Shown: in pieces, positions 11,761 through 24,564 of the stretch | Position numbering within the stretch: the first letter of the stretch is position 1 | Layout of the letters: every line of letters starts with the position of its first letter | Source of the DNA: Lethocerus indicus | Lineage: Eukaryota > Arthropoda > Insecta > Hemiptera > Belostomatidae | DNA: 64,000 bases | Assembly: GCA_019843655.1 (NCBI GenBank) | Contig: JACDQD010000009.1 | Coordinates: 2,235,204 to 2,299,203 of the forward strand | Reading direction: 5' to 3' | The notes under the pieces: generated by a model | Databases searched by the model: none | Told to the model about the DNA's origin: nothing | Seen by the model: only the letters and a program-made list of their open reading frames with translations | Made by a program: the position numbers and the translations under genes

Positions 11761-14700
11761 TGGTATTAAACTTCTGCAATCAATTACCCCTTATCTCGGC
11801 GGGGTCTGCTGTCATTCTGTAGCCACTTTTTTCGAGTGCGACGACCCACATTTTATCGGGTTACAGATAACCAGTTTACAGAATTCCTTCCAAGAAAGAT
11901 ATATAGTTTGCCGTTGTTCCTTTAAACTATTTTAGTGCCACAACTGAGTAAAACAGTATTCGACATTGATGTTCAAGTGACATAATAACGGTGGAAAAAT
12001 CCACTGAATTTTTTAAAATTTTATTTATTTCTTTGATATACATCTCGGGCTGAACATGATGTACGTATTCCTCTTTACCCACCAGGAATGATATTTGTCG
12101 ACAGCGATTCTTGTTGTCAAATCAAAGGCGTTGAATAACTTGATTCGAAACGGGGCGTATAACGTCATCATAAATGTCCGCTATCCCCCGGGGTGTGAGT
12201 CCAATCCAGCCGTGTGTAAGGGATGCTATGAAGGACGAAGCATTCAACAGTCTGTCATGTAACCTGTCCCATTTGCGTTGTGAGTTGGCGAATATTGCTC
12301 CGGGGGGAAGAATAAAGCTGAGTCTATTTCTTCAGTTAGTTGAAATTCAATTCGAACGTTGCAGTCGGATGAAAATATTGTACGGGTCACAACTCTACAA
12401 ATACTATAAAATTAAGTATTAAGGCGTTCACGAATTACAAATTTTCCCGTCAAATATCGTCGCGGCCCATTTTCTGCCCTCCTGTCGAAGGGAATTTTTA
12501 ATTTGTCGAAAGCCCGTGTCGAGCGACTGGCTGCCCAGGAGTGGAAACATTTAACGAGCAAAGAAATCGGTGGCGTTAGGCTGATGAAAATGTTATAACT
12601 TTTAATCGTCCAATTAGTAGTTTCTTCCTTGTTACGAAAAACACTGAGCCCCTTATATGCACCTATGGAAGCATCATATTCTGTGCTGATGAATGGCATG
12701 CGTATAAATTGAACATAATAAAAGAAATGCGGCCCAGATGAATAGTTTCATTAATAATATGTTTTAAAAATAAATGTATTCTAAGAGAAAAGGTGGGAAC
12801 AATCCGTGAAAAAAAAGTTCTTTTAAATCATTTTGAGTTTCATGCAAATACAAGTAAATATGCTCACTGTTATATACATAGTGCTGTATATGGCAAGGGT
12901 TGGTGTCTGGTCCACTATAGTCGCCACACTTGTAGCAGTAGGGTTTAAGTACAGTTTACCCGTGCTAATAAAATTTCTCCGTATTCAGAACAGTCTGTAC
13001 AGTCGTAATACATTCGATCTGTATTCTCTGTAGGGTTCCTCGGTTCAATTTCGGTCCAAATAAGTATGAACCCTATATAAACCGGGCTGGTTTTGAAGGT
13101 TTTCCTCCGTATATTCGGCGGTGGGACTGGAGGTCGTTTGGTGTATATTGGCTGGCTGTTATGGTCAGCGGCCGTATAAAGGGTGCAGCCGTCAGCGGCA
13201 GGAGGGAGAGAGAGATGGAGGGAGGGAGGGAGGGAGAGCGAGCCATCGGGCACGAAATTGCGTCTGTCTCAACGCCTTTGTGCCTCCGCGCCCCCTCATC
13301 AGACGAACCTCGGTTTTCTGAAGTAGAGAGGGTTTGTTCCTGGCCGGTCAACACCGTGTAGAACCAAGGGGGAGAAGAAGGGTTTACTTATGAAATGGGA
13401 TCCTCATTTGAATTTGACTCCTCGTATTCCCAGCGGGGGCGGCGGCTTCAACCCCTTGCATTTAATTAAAGCCGACGCCGGCGGTCCGTACGCCGACCCT
13501 CTCTCCAGCTCGAGCATTTATCACTTTTTTCTTTCTACCTCTCTTACGCCCTTTAACCGAATATGATTAAATTTTGGCGTCGAGGTGTTAGCAATACCGG
13601 AGAATAGGGGCGCGTACTCTCTACCTGAGGTTTATTCCCCGCAGGGGGCCGCTAGAGGGTCCGGCGACCCTACGACCCTACATAAAGAACATCTTATAAT
13701 ACAACTCCCCATAATTACTAAGCTTTGTCTTGCCGAGAAGATGCAAGCCCACCAACTATTGATTGAGAATACTATGAATAAACGCATCTTTAAGAGATAT
13801 ATTTAACCAAATGCAAGAATGGGTCCACGATGTATTCCTCTTAAATCAGGATATAACCGGTTACAGGTAATGGCAAACTTCACAAATCGGCAGCTGTCAT
13901 TTTCCCTGCTTTCTATTGTCTTTGAAACCTGACTTTATTCAAGTTTGTTTCCGAGTGTCAATTTCAACCAACTGTTGGCGATACGAGAAGGCTCGTATTA
14001 TATGAAACGGTGGGCCATTGAAGCCGGTTTCGTTCCCGGCTGTCATTCGCCCGCTCGCGACTCTCTTTTCAGACCGTTATATTCCCCACCTTGTGTCTGT
14101 CACGCCATAACGCCAACCCGGGCGTCCTCCACTACCCGCATTCGGAATACGGAATCGACTTCTCTTCCCCGATGTCTGTCGGTGACGTTATCGACCTTCC
14201 TCTCGGTTCCACTTCCAAAATCACCTGTAATATCAGTAAATACTATTTTTGAACTTTCTATTGTGAACTGGCCGAAAAATATATTACCCGTTAAAATGAT
14301 ATACGACCGGGATTCGAATCTATTAACCGGTAATGTCTTTTCTCGCCCTAATGGTCCGTTTCGTTCCGGTAATTTAGCCCAATTTGTCAGCGTCAGTGGG
14401 TCACATCCGTTATAATTTTGTTATATTTCTTACGGACTTAATTATGATTTTTTTAAAACTAAACCGCAATTATTTTCAGATTTTATTGCTAGCCTGCCTG
14501 CTTAAGACATTATACAAATAATATAATAGTAATAATAATAATAAATAAGTAGATTTTCCTCCCCCTAATCGATATTATATAAACTCCTATATATTACTAT
14601 ATATTGAAGAATATTGTCTTCAAGAACCCAGCTCTAAAACCGGTCGAAAAAGCTCTATTGCAAAGCCTTCTAGTTAGATACCTAAAACAATCACAATCCA

Positions 14701-17700
14701 GCCCTTTCTCACCTTGTATGTTCTAATGGACACGCTGATTAAGCGTCTTCCCTCCTTGTGTCAACGCTATTGAGCGCTTTACGACTCGGGATTATAGAAT
14801 AGCAATAAAAGACGGGATAAATAACTGTTTTATTACGGCCGGGTGTTCCACCGGCAGACACGCGATATGGAGGGTTCGCCGAAGTAACCCCGGGTAGGCT
14901 CTTTTACGACTTCATCCCCGGGCCTTAAGCCCGGTGTAAGAGGCCTTCCCCGTTTCACTTTACAGTCCTCTTATCGCTCCCATCTCGGCGGCCACTTGAT
15001 TATGCCCGATGCGGAACCCGGAATTCTCTGCCAACATAAAAGCAGCTCTTGATGATTGTGCGTGGTACGGAATACTTTTTATATGCGGTTTAGGATTGTG
15101 TTATCCACCCGGTCGTGATTTCCACAGACCGGCGGCCTTCGACCGGCTTCTAGAGTTACGTCTTCGTGTTACTAACGCCAGTGTGTACAGTCGTCGTAAA
15201 TATACGACGCGGAGGAGAAGCCAGTGCGAGGCACTCTCCGAGCCTTCCTGTCATACACGATTTCTGTGAAAGATTACTTTCAGCTCGTCACATAGTCCGT
15301 TTCTTTTTCTCCTCTTAGAACTATCTTCAGTATTAGACTTTTCTTGGCATCTAGCGGCAGTATAACAGTAGAATTCTGGCGCAATAAATTCCGTTGGAGA
15401 AACATCTTTTTTATAGTCATTGTTCCTTCCCAAAATGCGAAATCATAACCGTTCATAGATACCTGCCCACAAGGCAATGAAGTACAATAACTTTTATTTT
15501 TTTCAAATACTAAATTTTCATTAATTTCTAAATCCTTTTACTTTTTCCTTCCTAAATATAAATATGTTTACTGTATCATGAAATTTTCGGATAATCGTTA
15601 TCATTAACCTATAATCTGCACTTAGTAATTTACGTCTTTTCTCAAGTGGCTTATTGTCCCGTATGAAGCTCTTATCACCGATCTTGTTTTCTCGAGGCGT
15701 ATTAGCTCGAGGTCTCAATACGGAGCCGCCTGCAGTTATAAATAAATTAAAATGAGAATGTAAATTGCCGGGACTCTTAATTTAGGGCCGAGGGGTGGAG
15801 GCTAAAAGTTGTGATTATAGCTTTAAAAATATATTTGAATGCGACCCCTTTCGGTGGGGGTGGCTGAGAAGCCAGGTTTTGAAGAAGAGGTCTCTCTCGG
15901 GTCGGGCTATTGAATAGGGAAGTGGTCGGGGGGTCGCTTTCGCATGCCGCAAAGAAACCCCCCATCGTCGCCAATTAATTGCCATTCATAACTTCTTAAC
16001 TTCTGCCTCTCCGCATTCTCCTCCTTCTCCCGTATATCTCTCTGCGCGAATTTCTCGGGGACGGAGCGTCATAATTAAATTAAGGAGTCTGACGTAGAAG
16101 GGAAAATGGGGCGGGGGGGCGGCCGAAGTAAGAATGAGATGATGAAGGCCGAGGAGAGAAAAAAAGGGTGGGAGGGACCGAGAAATAAAAAAAAAAAAAA
16201 AGAAAGCGTGTTTTAATTAAATTCAACTCTGCGGAGACATTTACCTCGGGTCCCAAAGCGCGAAAGGCATGCAAATATCCCTTACAAACTCGCCCACCAC
16301 CCCCGAGGACAGAGAATCTGCATACTTTTACCAACTCCCCGCCCCCACAGGTCCACGGCAACCTTTTTTATTTTTAAAGAAGAGACTAATAATGTTTTTA
16401 ATTGGACTAGCTGTAAAAATATATATATACATAAAATTGCAAATTTTCGTCGCAATAATTTTTATTACCCCCCGTTTAACCGGCTGGGGACGGGGGGCCT
16501 TATATGTTCGAGTAATTTTGAGATTTCGCCGAGTTATTAAACTGCCCGGGTGAGGCAGAGATGAATCTTTAATTCAGAACTGTTCCGACGCACATTTTTT
16601 ACTGTTACGACAGGTCCCAATTATACAGCAAATGCGTGTAATTAATGTACGACTGATGTCCTCTAATAGTCAGCAACATTCATTCAGTTTCCATCAACTA
16701 TTTTCTATTGGCAGGTGGAATAGGATTCCTTGCAGGACTGGTTTCATATTTTTTATTTATTTCCTCAATGTTTTTAAATTTGCTATTCCTCGTAGTGGGA
16801 ACAGCCGGTCAAAATATTTTCTCCTACCGCAGACTATGAGAGTGATTAATGCCTTAGCCTTACATTAAATTAATTAAAATTTCATATACTCTGCGAATAT
16901 TCCCTGGCTGAAATTCCGGAAAGTTTAAAAACTCGCCTACGCCTCGTTCAAGGATGCCTTGACGACAATGCCTCGGTACAAAAGAGCGAAAGCCTAAAGT
17001 AAACAAGAATTTTAATCTCGACAAGCACGGTGCTGCAGGGGGGGGGTTACAAGCGCGAGCCCGGGTAAATTTTTTTTTGTCCCAGTTGGTAATTTCGTCG
17101 GGCCCCCGATGATAAGGGAAGTTTTCAGCCCCCCGCCCCCGCACTAGTCTCGGGGGCCGTGACAAACGTCACCCCGGGGAGAACAACGCCCAACATTCAC
17201 AAATCATCGAGAGTGCCGTTCACAGCACCGGAAAATACCAGATATGAACCGTTGTCGATCCCTCACGAAATTATCGGACGGACGCTTCCGGGTGGAGATA
17301 GAAACGGAATTTATATAAAAGGAAGCGGTATTATATTCTAGATGTAAAATATAAAAAAATATATAACTAATCGTTATATAATAAATAATATACATTTTCC
17401 GGGTGGTCTGCGAGGGTTTTTTTCATCCTATCTGTACTGTCTAAAACAGTTGAATATAATCGGGATAGTGTTTTCCTTTAATAATAGATGCAATCATAAT
17501 TTGGAATGACGGCATGTATTGGCAAGCTCAGCGGTTCTGTCCACGAATTATATCGTACCCTTAGGACGTGGCCGTTATAACCCTATAACGCTCCGTCTGG
17601 ATTTAATACCGGGCTTAGAACCCCATCGTCGGTCGGCCCTTCGCAACGACCGGGAGCCGGCGCTCTCGCACCTCTCTACCGGCGGCTTTAAATAGCGATA

Positions 17701-20577
17701 ACGGCGTTAATAATTTCCCCCCGGGTTAGGGGGCCGGGTGGGGCGGTTCGGAAATACGACAATGAGCGGGGCGGAGGAAAGTTGTCGGATAATTTACGGT
17801 GACCAATAATGACGACAAAGGGCACACTCCCCACCGGGCGAAACAAGCCCTTGCTCCGTGCCCGAGCCCTCGAACTCCTCCTATTGGCTATCGGTTGGCC
17901 CATTGTTTTGCCTAATCTGAGGACGATGTAAAAGAGGGGGCCCCCTCTTGTGGATATTGCGCCCAACCGAGCGTTTTGCTCCAGTATAATTGTTCTTATT
18001 ATTTAATTGAAATTTTCAGCTGAATGAAAATTAGGTCCCCCGTGTGTGGCGACTATTTATGTGGCTGTCGGTATAAATTCAGATATGTGATTGCACATAT
18101 TTATATATGTAAAGGTATAAATATATATTTGTCTCGTAAGATGTTTGTGAATTTGATCTGAGGTCCTCTGGGTTCGAACGTGGTAACGCATAGCAAATCG
18201 TACGACTCCAGAAAAAATATAGCCGATAAATTATATAAACTGAATTTCAAATCTGGTATTAAATATAGGGAATTCCATATTATTGAACGTTTTAAATTAA
18301 CATCTCCTGATTTGAGTGATATTTCACAAACTAACAGACGGGATCGAATTGTGCGGGGAAACTTTCGTGCAATGCAAAGCGGTGAGAAATCACTTTCTAG
18401 CGGAATCCCACCCGCGCGGGACATTTTAGGCGATTCCATTGAGTATTCGACGGTAACCGTCGGTTAATTGTTGTCGCCGGTTTCCGGCGGAAACACGGCA
18501 TTGTCCAATCACCGAGGCATTGTTCAAGTGCAGACGGAACAATTGTCAAATATTTTCGTTCGCCCCGGTTCGATTCGGTTGACTGGGGGTTTAAGCTTTC
18601 ATGTAAATAAAGTGCGTTGACCTCCCCGGACTCAAATAGACATTTAATTTTACATATAAGACAAGACGCAAACATTTAAATTAAACGTAAAATATATTTA
18701 TAATGGAAGAAATTTAATGGGATCAATTTAATTTTAGTTTCTGGGGAAAAACATTTGGGACCCGATTTCCCGTTTGATCATTATTCGACCCTGTAATTGT
18801 CGTTAGAAAATCCCGTTTCCAGCGTAAAAGGAATTTTTCAATTTTGCAATTCCTTTGTTCTAAACACTAGGAGCGGTCAGCTTTCACGGTTGAACAAACA
18901 AGGAAAGAAGTTTATGACGTGAGCAGTTGATGTCATTCAAGCCGGTTTAACGCGTTCTTTCACTATATTTATACTGACCACAACACTCTTTATCGGTAAT
19001 ATTTCTGTACTGATACCGCCAATTAACCCAATTATAAATTTTATTGGGTTTGACCCTTAATATAAATGCTAATAAATGCAGTGATGTCGGATTGAGAAAA
19101 CTTAAATCAGCGGCCTGCGATTTCAGTGAGTGGCTATCGATTCGATTGGTTGCCATGGCATTGACCCGAAAATCATCAGGTGAAAGTGTACAGAATGCTT
19201 AAAAGGAATTAACGAAAATCATTAAGTTATAAGCTCTGGTCAGAATCATTTAGTCCAATATATGAATTTCATTTGAATAGCAAAGTATACAACTGTATCT
19301 AGTTGTGTTCAGAAATAATTGTTCCAAGATTAAAATCAGTGTTCGTTCACGAAAAAAAAATGATCTATTATTCATTGTACAGAATAAAATTTTCCCAACA
19401 CCAGTATATGCACATGGCTAAACACACTGATTCGAACCATGAATATGTATACCTTTTTTAGTCCCAATCGTTTAATAGATTACTCAACACAAGTCGTGAA
19501 CATTTTACAGATATTACTTACATCTTCTTTCATTACCGTAATATTGGCAAAATTCGTTATTTTCCAGAATACTGAATTGTAGGCAATTTAAAATGGCGTT
19601 TAGAAAGTCGTGTATTGAACGGGGTTATTAGTGCACGTAATTTAGACGGCGATTCGCAAGGCCTCCAGCAGATAACGATTTAAAACGTTTTTGTCTCACT
19701 TTTAAGTATTTTCGTCATTAATTTAAACGCGTTTTTTGACCGTATGAATAAGATATTTCGGACAGAAGTGCGATTCTGCCACCCTTCGAGGAGTCTGTTG
19801 TTTGGCCCCTCAAATTGTTTCTAAACAATAAATTAAAAGTACAGATAGCAGAATGCAAATAAAGGAACGCGCTTTCGTGCTAAAGGGCAGTATTGTTAGA
19901 AAGATTGTTAGAGAGATAAAGCGGGGTTTCCTCTTCTAGAGTAGCAGCCTGAATATCTACGAAATGTCCGTTGTCCATTTTGTTTCTCCCGTTAATTGCA
20001 GCATTTCAGTCGACTGAAGCTAACCACACATCTCATAAATAAGCCAAATAAGCGTTTTATCCTGTTGTTATCCAATTGTATCCTGTGTTTAACGAATAAC
20101 TTAAAATTTGTTCGGCCCGTTGCGGAAACGTCGTTGCTCGTATTGCCAATTGAATTTCTGCAGTTAATACCTTGTGATTTAATCGCGGTTAAATTTAAAA
20201 CACTCAGAGGAAATGCGAATAAGCGGACGCTCCTCCCACGAATGGATTCCCACGGTGGTCGTTCTTGAAATCATACCTTGGTGTCGTTCCCTTTTACTGT
20301 TATCGCCACGGTTACTTTTAACGGGCCCTGGGACGGAAATTCCGGCGGCTTATGAAACCCTCCTATTCGGGCCGTTTTCGTTTAACCGAATTCATTTCGG
20401 GTATGTGAAATAGAATTTTTTAGGGGACGGACGAAAGGGAATTTTTTTGGTCCCCTGGAGAGACAGAATTTGACTTTTCATCATAATCAGCACACCTAAA
20501 AACATTAAAAATTATCTCGGTTTTGGATCCGGTAGTCAAGCGAAGAAATAGCAAAGAAATTTTGAATAAAGGGTCTG
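11761..20577. other. 8.8 kb with no supportable gene
   Basis: The longest open frame is 156 codons (13945-14415, plus). Its composition-driven sequence is rich in Ser, Pro and Thr, with no domain, signal peptide or good splice context. Other features are a GGGA-type repeat (13216-13237), an (AAT)n run (14529-14546), a 15-base A-run (16187-16201) and AT-only stretches around 14510-14610 and 17340-17400. GC-rich blocks at 16090-16170, 17030-17170 and 17600-17960 open overlapping frames on both strands. A GTTGCCATGGCA motif at 19149-19160 resembles an RFX X-box. Confidence 0.5.
13216..13237. repeat. (GGGA)n short tandem repeat
   Basis: About five GGGA/GGAG units within a longer purine-rich tract (13199-13240). 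Overlapping short frames on both strands here (Glu/Gly/Arg runs one way, Ser/Leu/Pro the other) are translations of the repeat. Confidence 0.85.
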
Positions 20578-20945
20578 AACGAGTTGGTTAGGATGAGGAG
20601 AAAGGCGGGAGTGGAAGTTCAGGAACTGGGATTTTGCACTTTCGTCGACTGTTGGTATGTTGAGGTTATGGTGGATTGTGTGGTTAGAAACATACCGGGG
20701 GGAGCATTAAGGACGGTAAGAAGGACTTTTGACTGAAATCTCTGGATGCGAGCGATGTCGGATGTCTTTGTGGAACCCCATAGCTCTATACCGTATGTCC
20801 ATATCGGTTTAAGTATCACTTTGTAAATTGTCAGTTTGTTACTTAAGGTCAATTTTGATGTCCGTTTTAGTAATGGCCTTAAGAGTCCAAATTTTCTGTT
20901 TAAGTCGATTCTTTTGAGTCGGGTATGGGGATACCAAAGAAATTT
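20578..20945 (-). pseudogene. Jockey-like LINE fragment, C-terminal part of ORF2
   Basis: The minus strand encodes the region downstream of the reverse-transcriptase core of Jockey-type non-LTR elements. Near the start is a segment ending YPHTRLKRIDLNRKFGLL. Next comes the hallmark LKPIWTYGIELWGSTK, then IQRFQSK and NAP. A frameshift falls in the G-run at 20697-20702. Beyond it the other frame resumes the expected RYVSNHTIHH...FHSRLSPHPNQLV. It is truncated at both ends (no active site and no poly(A) tail). The fragment at 58701 shares the GIELWGSTK motif, so the two probably belong to related subfamilies. Confidence 0.88.
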
Positions 20946-21537
20946 CAATATTTTTTGGTTTGCTTAAAATAGAACAACGTCCCGAATTACGATCCATTTT
21001 GCTTATATTTCCACCAATCGGAAGCGCTGATAAACTTCTGAATTCGATACTACGTAATGTGAAAAATTCGCTCATTGAGTCTAACGGTGCAATCTAAGCT
21101 CGGGAAGCTTTAAACGACTTGATATTCCTTGTTGTGCCCCCCGTGATTTACCGCTCCGGTAATGCGATGATGTCCATTTGGGCTCGTTTCAGTATGAAAA
21201 GACAAATGAATTGTTGAGGGGCAACAGCGATGTGATGCGGCCGTGATTCATCCTTCATAAATCACCGCTGGGGACGCCCTGATGGAATCGCGTCCCTTTC
21301 CGACGATTAATTCTGTTTCTATCGAACTAAAACGAATAAAAAATACGATTCAATATTCGATAATTATCGTTTATGTCTTTTTGTGTCTTATGTGTTTTTA
21401 CACCTATTAAATCGAATTTATTACCGATATTGTTGATTGAATTAAATTTCAATCGATTAAAAGATATTTCGCACTTTAACTATCGAGGTAATCTGTACAT
21501 TGCCTAGTTAATCTGCGAATTATCGAATTTTTGCTCA
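20946..21537. other. No gene seen
   Basis: Unique AT-rich DNA between the Jockey fragment and the TTAA-flanked MITE. A short minus-strand frame running out of the Jockey fragment to 21075 is not recognisable past about 20945. Confidence 0.5.
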
Positions 21538-21541
21538 TTAA

Positions 21542-21832
21542 CCCATTAAGTACCGTAGGCCCCAAATGGAGATCAGTGAATTTTTTAAATTTTTTTCTGA
21601 TATGATGTGTTTACAGAAAGTTTTTTTTATTACTTTCAGTAATTTCACATTATAAATACTATATCATGTTAAAATACTTGTAATTATGACTATTATTCAA
21701 AATAAAAGATGATTGGTCTCATGTGTTGGTTCAACTCTGTAGTAATCTCCAAATGGGATTTGATAATAATGCATCATAATAAGTTAATTTTAAGTAACAT
21801 TTTCTGAAAAAACAAATTTGGTACTTAATGGG
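21542..21832. mobile_element. Nonautonomous TTAA element (piggyBac-type MITE), copy P1
   Basis: A 291-bp element with perfect 12-bp terminal inverted repeats, CCCATTAAGTAC at the left and GTACTTAATGGG at the right. It is flanked on both sides by TTAA (21538-21541 and 21833-21836). TTAA target duplication plus ends starting with CCC is the signature of the piggyBac superfamily. The inside is AT-rich and noncoding. It has a subterminal CCAAATGG motif on the left and CCAAATGGG further in. A shorter relative lies at 63426-63592. Confidence 0.88.
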
Positions 21833-21836
21833 TTAA

Positions 21837-22749
21837 CGGTATCGATTCTGAAAATTTGTCGACTGCGGTCCAATTCACATCGTATACGGTTGTAGGGCCA
21901 TATATAGGGCCTGTAATCGGTTTGGAACCTTCGAATATTTGTCGTCCCCACGATTCTACACCAAATTGGTTACTGGTTTGTAAAATATGCTTACCTTATT
22001 CTGGGTGAATACATGACGAGAGGGGGCGAGTATCCTGTAGAATTAGAGGCGTGTTAGGACGTCCTCGGCGTGTAGAGACGGGATTAGTCAGCACGGTCGG
22101 CGCTAAGGAGGGAACGAGAGGAGGAGGAGATAGAGAGGGATTACTTCATTAGCATATTTGAATAACGATCGGTGGTGAATATCAAACGGAAGCGGGCCAT
22201 TGTCGTGAAGGGGCGGGGGTTTAACGCCGGCATTGCGGGGGACAATGGCGGGGAAATCAGCAGCACTAGCAAGACCAGCATCCAGCTAACGAGCGCCATT
22301 CAAGTTTTAACGCGTCGGCGGACCACTTGTTCGCTCCCAATAAAAGGACAGCCCCGGCCGTTTGCTCCATTAGAATTCTCCGCCCGCTGGGCCTTGAATA
22401 CAAATTAAAGTTATTGCACCCCTCCGCCCCCGCCTCCGAACGGGTTGCGGGCGGCACAAAATGTTGTGATTAAATTTAATTCCCCGTAATATGCTCTTCT
22501 ACAGGAAAAAAAACCCCACAGTAATACCCCCACTAAAGTGCTTATTCTCGACCGGGCGTACGTGGATGAGGGGGAATTCGAACTCTGCATTACAAGTGGA
22601 CAGTATTCATGATGCTGTGGGAGCGCTTTTAAACTTTTGAATAGCACGGAAATATATTCAATTTCATTTATTATCGTCAAAATTGTGCTGTAAATAAATA
22701 CAGTAAAAAAGAAGGGTCGGAGTCTCTTTAGGGAAGCAATATTTGGCCT
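21837..22749. other. No gene seen; GC-rich patch, candidate regulatory DNA
   Basis: A GC-rich, CpG-containing patch at about 22170-22450 stands out from AT-rich flanks and includes an AATAAAAGG. It has open frames on both strands (22172-22408 plus, 22266-22457 minus), neither protein-like. Conserved regulatory DNA is possible but untested. Confidence 0.35.
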
Positions 22750-22830
22750 CTTGCTAGAGCGGTCGGTTGTTCGCCATCTTCAATACCTTTCCGTCAGTAG
22801 GTTTGTTAATAAATTAGGCATGTTGGTTGT
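22750..22830 (+). repeat. Diverged remnant of fold-back family A
   Basis: It holds CTTGCTAGAGCGGTCGGTTG and TTCGCCATCTTCAATACC. These correspond to the family A core CTTTTGCTAGACCGGTTTCG and CGCTCGCCATCTTCAGTAGC. Only this core is recognisable, so the copy is old and truncated. Confidence 0.6.
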
Positions 22831-24523
22831 TTGGTAACTAATGTAAATTAAATTTAAAATTACAAGTGTGTTTTTCATTAAACGTACAATACGATATGCA
22901 GTATTTTATTTGAGAGTACTGCGAAATAAGAAAAGGATTATTTCGAAGAATGGAAAAAACCTGCAGATAAATCTTACATTAATCCAGAGCGGGGATTAAA
23001 GAAAAATAAATATCCCCCAGGGGTAGGAAAATAAGGCGGAACATCCGGAAAGTTAGATTCAATTCAAATTTATTTGGCCCGAACGCAAACCAGTTTTATT
23101 CAAACTATATTCCGGTCCTTTGCGGCCGGGTGTTCTTTTTTTTCTGGTCTCAATATTTCATCCTTTATTCCTCTCGCTTTAGACTCCCGGTTCTCATTCA
23201 CGTAAAAAGATGCGCCCCCGCTTTTCCTTTTCGAGGAAATCATTTTTTTCTAATTTTTCGTTCTTTATTGAGCAAACAAATATTCGGAAAGTACTGTAAA
23301 ACAGAATGAAAGGATTGGAAAATACATACGGTGGTGGGGCGATGAAATTAATTTCGTAGCTCAATGTTCCGGGAATGTTTAGCCTGCTCTGATGGCTAAA
23401 CTATCATAAAACTTAGTATTTTTGACCCGAATGTATGATCTGTATCCTTTTATGATGGGTTTTGTTAACAAACATTTACATTTTATCCGGTCTACAAATA
23501 GACAACGGTAACCTGACGGTAATATGAAACATTTTGGGTAGAACCTCGGGCTGCAGGTGATGTAGTCCTATCATTGAAAACAAAATGAATTATATTTATT
23601 TGTCTATTCATTTAGGGTATTAACATGAGTATTATGTTTATAATGACTCCCCTGTGAATCAAAAAATAAACTATTCGTATTTAAATTAGTTGTAAGCGTT
23701 GTTTGTTTCAACAGGTCTAAGCGAATGGATAAGGAATATGGTACGAGCGGTTTGAGTGTACTCGTATGAGGCTTATCAAACTGTCCGGTTTCACAGCTTA
23801 TCGAGTTTAGTACCCGGGTCTTAATCGAAATCGGGACCCAATTTCCCAACGCTTAGCGCTCGAAAAGTGAACGAACGCCGCGGCATATTGCGTATACAGT
23901 GTACCGCGAAAGTTGCTGAATTATCACGGTTTTAACATATCAAGTTTCACTCCGGGCCCATGTACTATATCACTTTCCCGGCGCTTGTCCCGTCCTTTTT
24001 TCCTTTTAATTGAGGCCGAACGTAGGCCGATGTACGGAATGCGTGGGACGTTGAATTTCCATTTTACTCCGGTCCGGTTTCTTAACGAGCCCGACGCTAC
24101 GTGAAATAACGCCGGAGTGAAAAACACTAGACCGAGAATATCTTCACGATAAAATAAAGTGAAATTCTTGATACTTACATATTGAAATAATAATTATTAC
24201 GTCGCATATTAAAACTAAAAAGATTATGGACACTTCCTCGTTTCCGAGCGAAGGAGGATGACTCCCCCCCGTCATTCTATGTAATATTCCGATATATTTC
24301 AGCACGTACACGTATTTATGAAATATACTTTCCTCCTGTCCATTTAACTATCACTCGCAGATTGAAGAATATTCATGTTTCTACAGAGTAAGCGGCCAAA
24401 TCGAATCGTATTCGGTGTTATCTGTGGGCATTATCTGAACGCTCGAGGAGCAATCGGCTTTCGTTAAGTGTCAGACTCTGTGTGTTAGAGAGCTCTGTCT
24501 CTCTCTATCTCTCTCCCCTCGTC

Positions 24524-24564
<41 letters not shown>

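Noticed and set aside
13945..14415. 156-codon plus-strand open frame
   Set aside because: No domain, no homology I recognise, Ser/Pro/Thr-rich translation of pyrimidine-rich DNA and no splice or start context.
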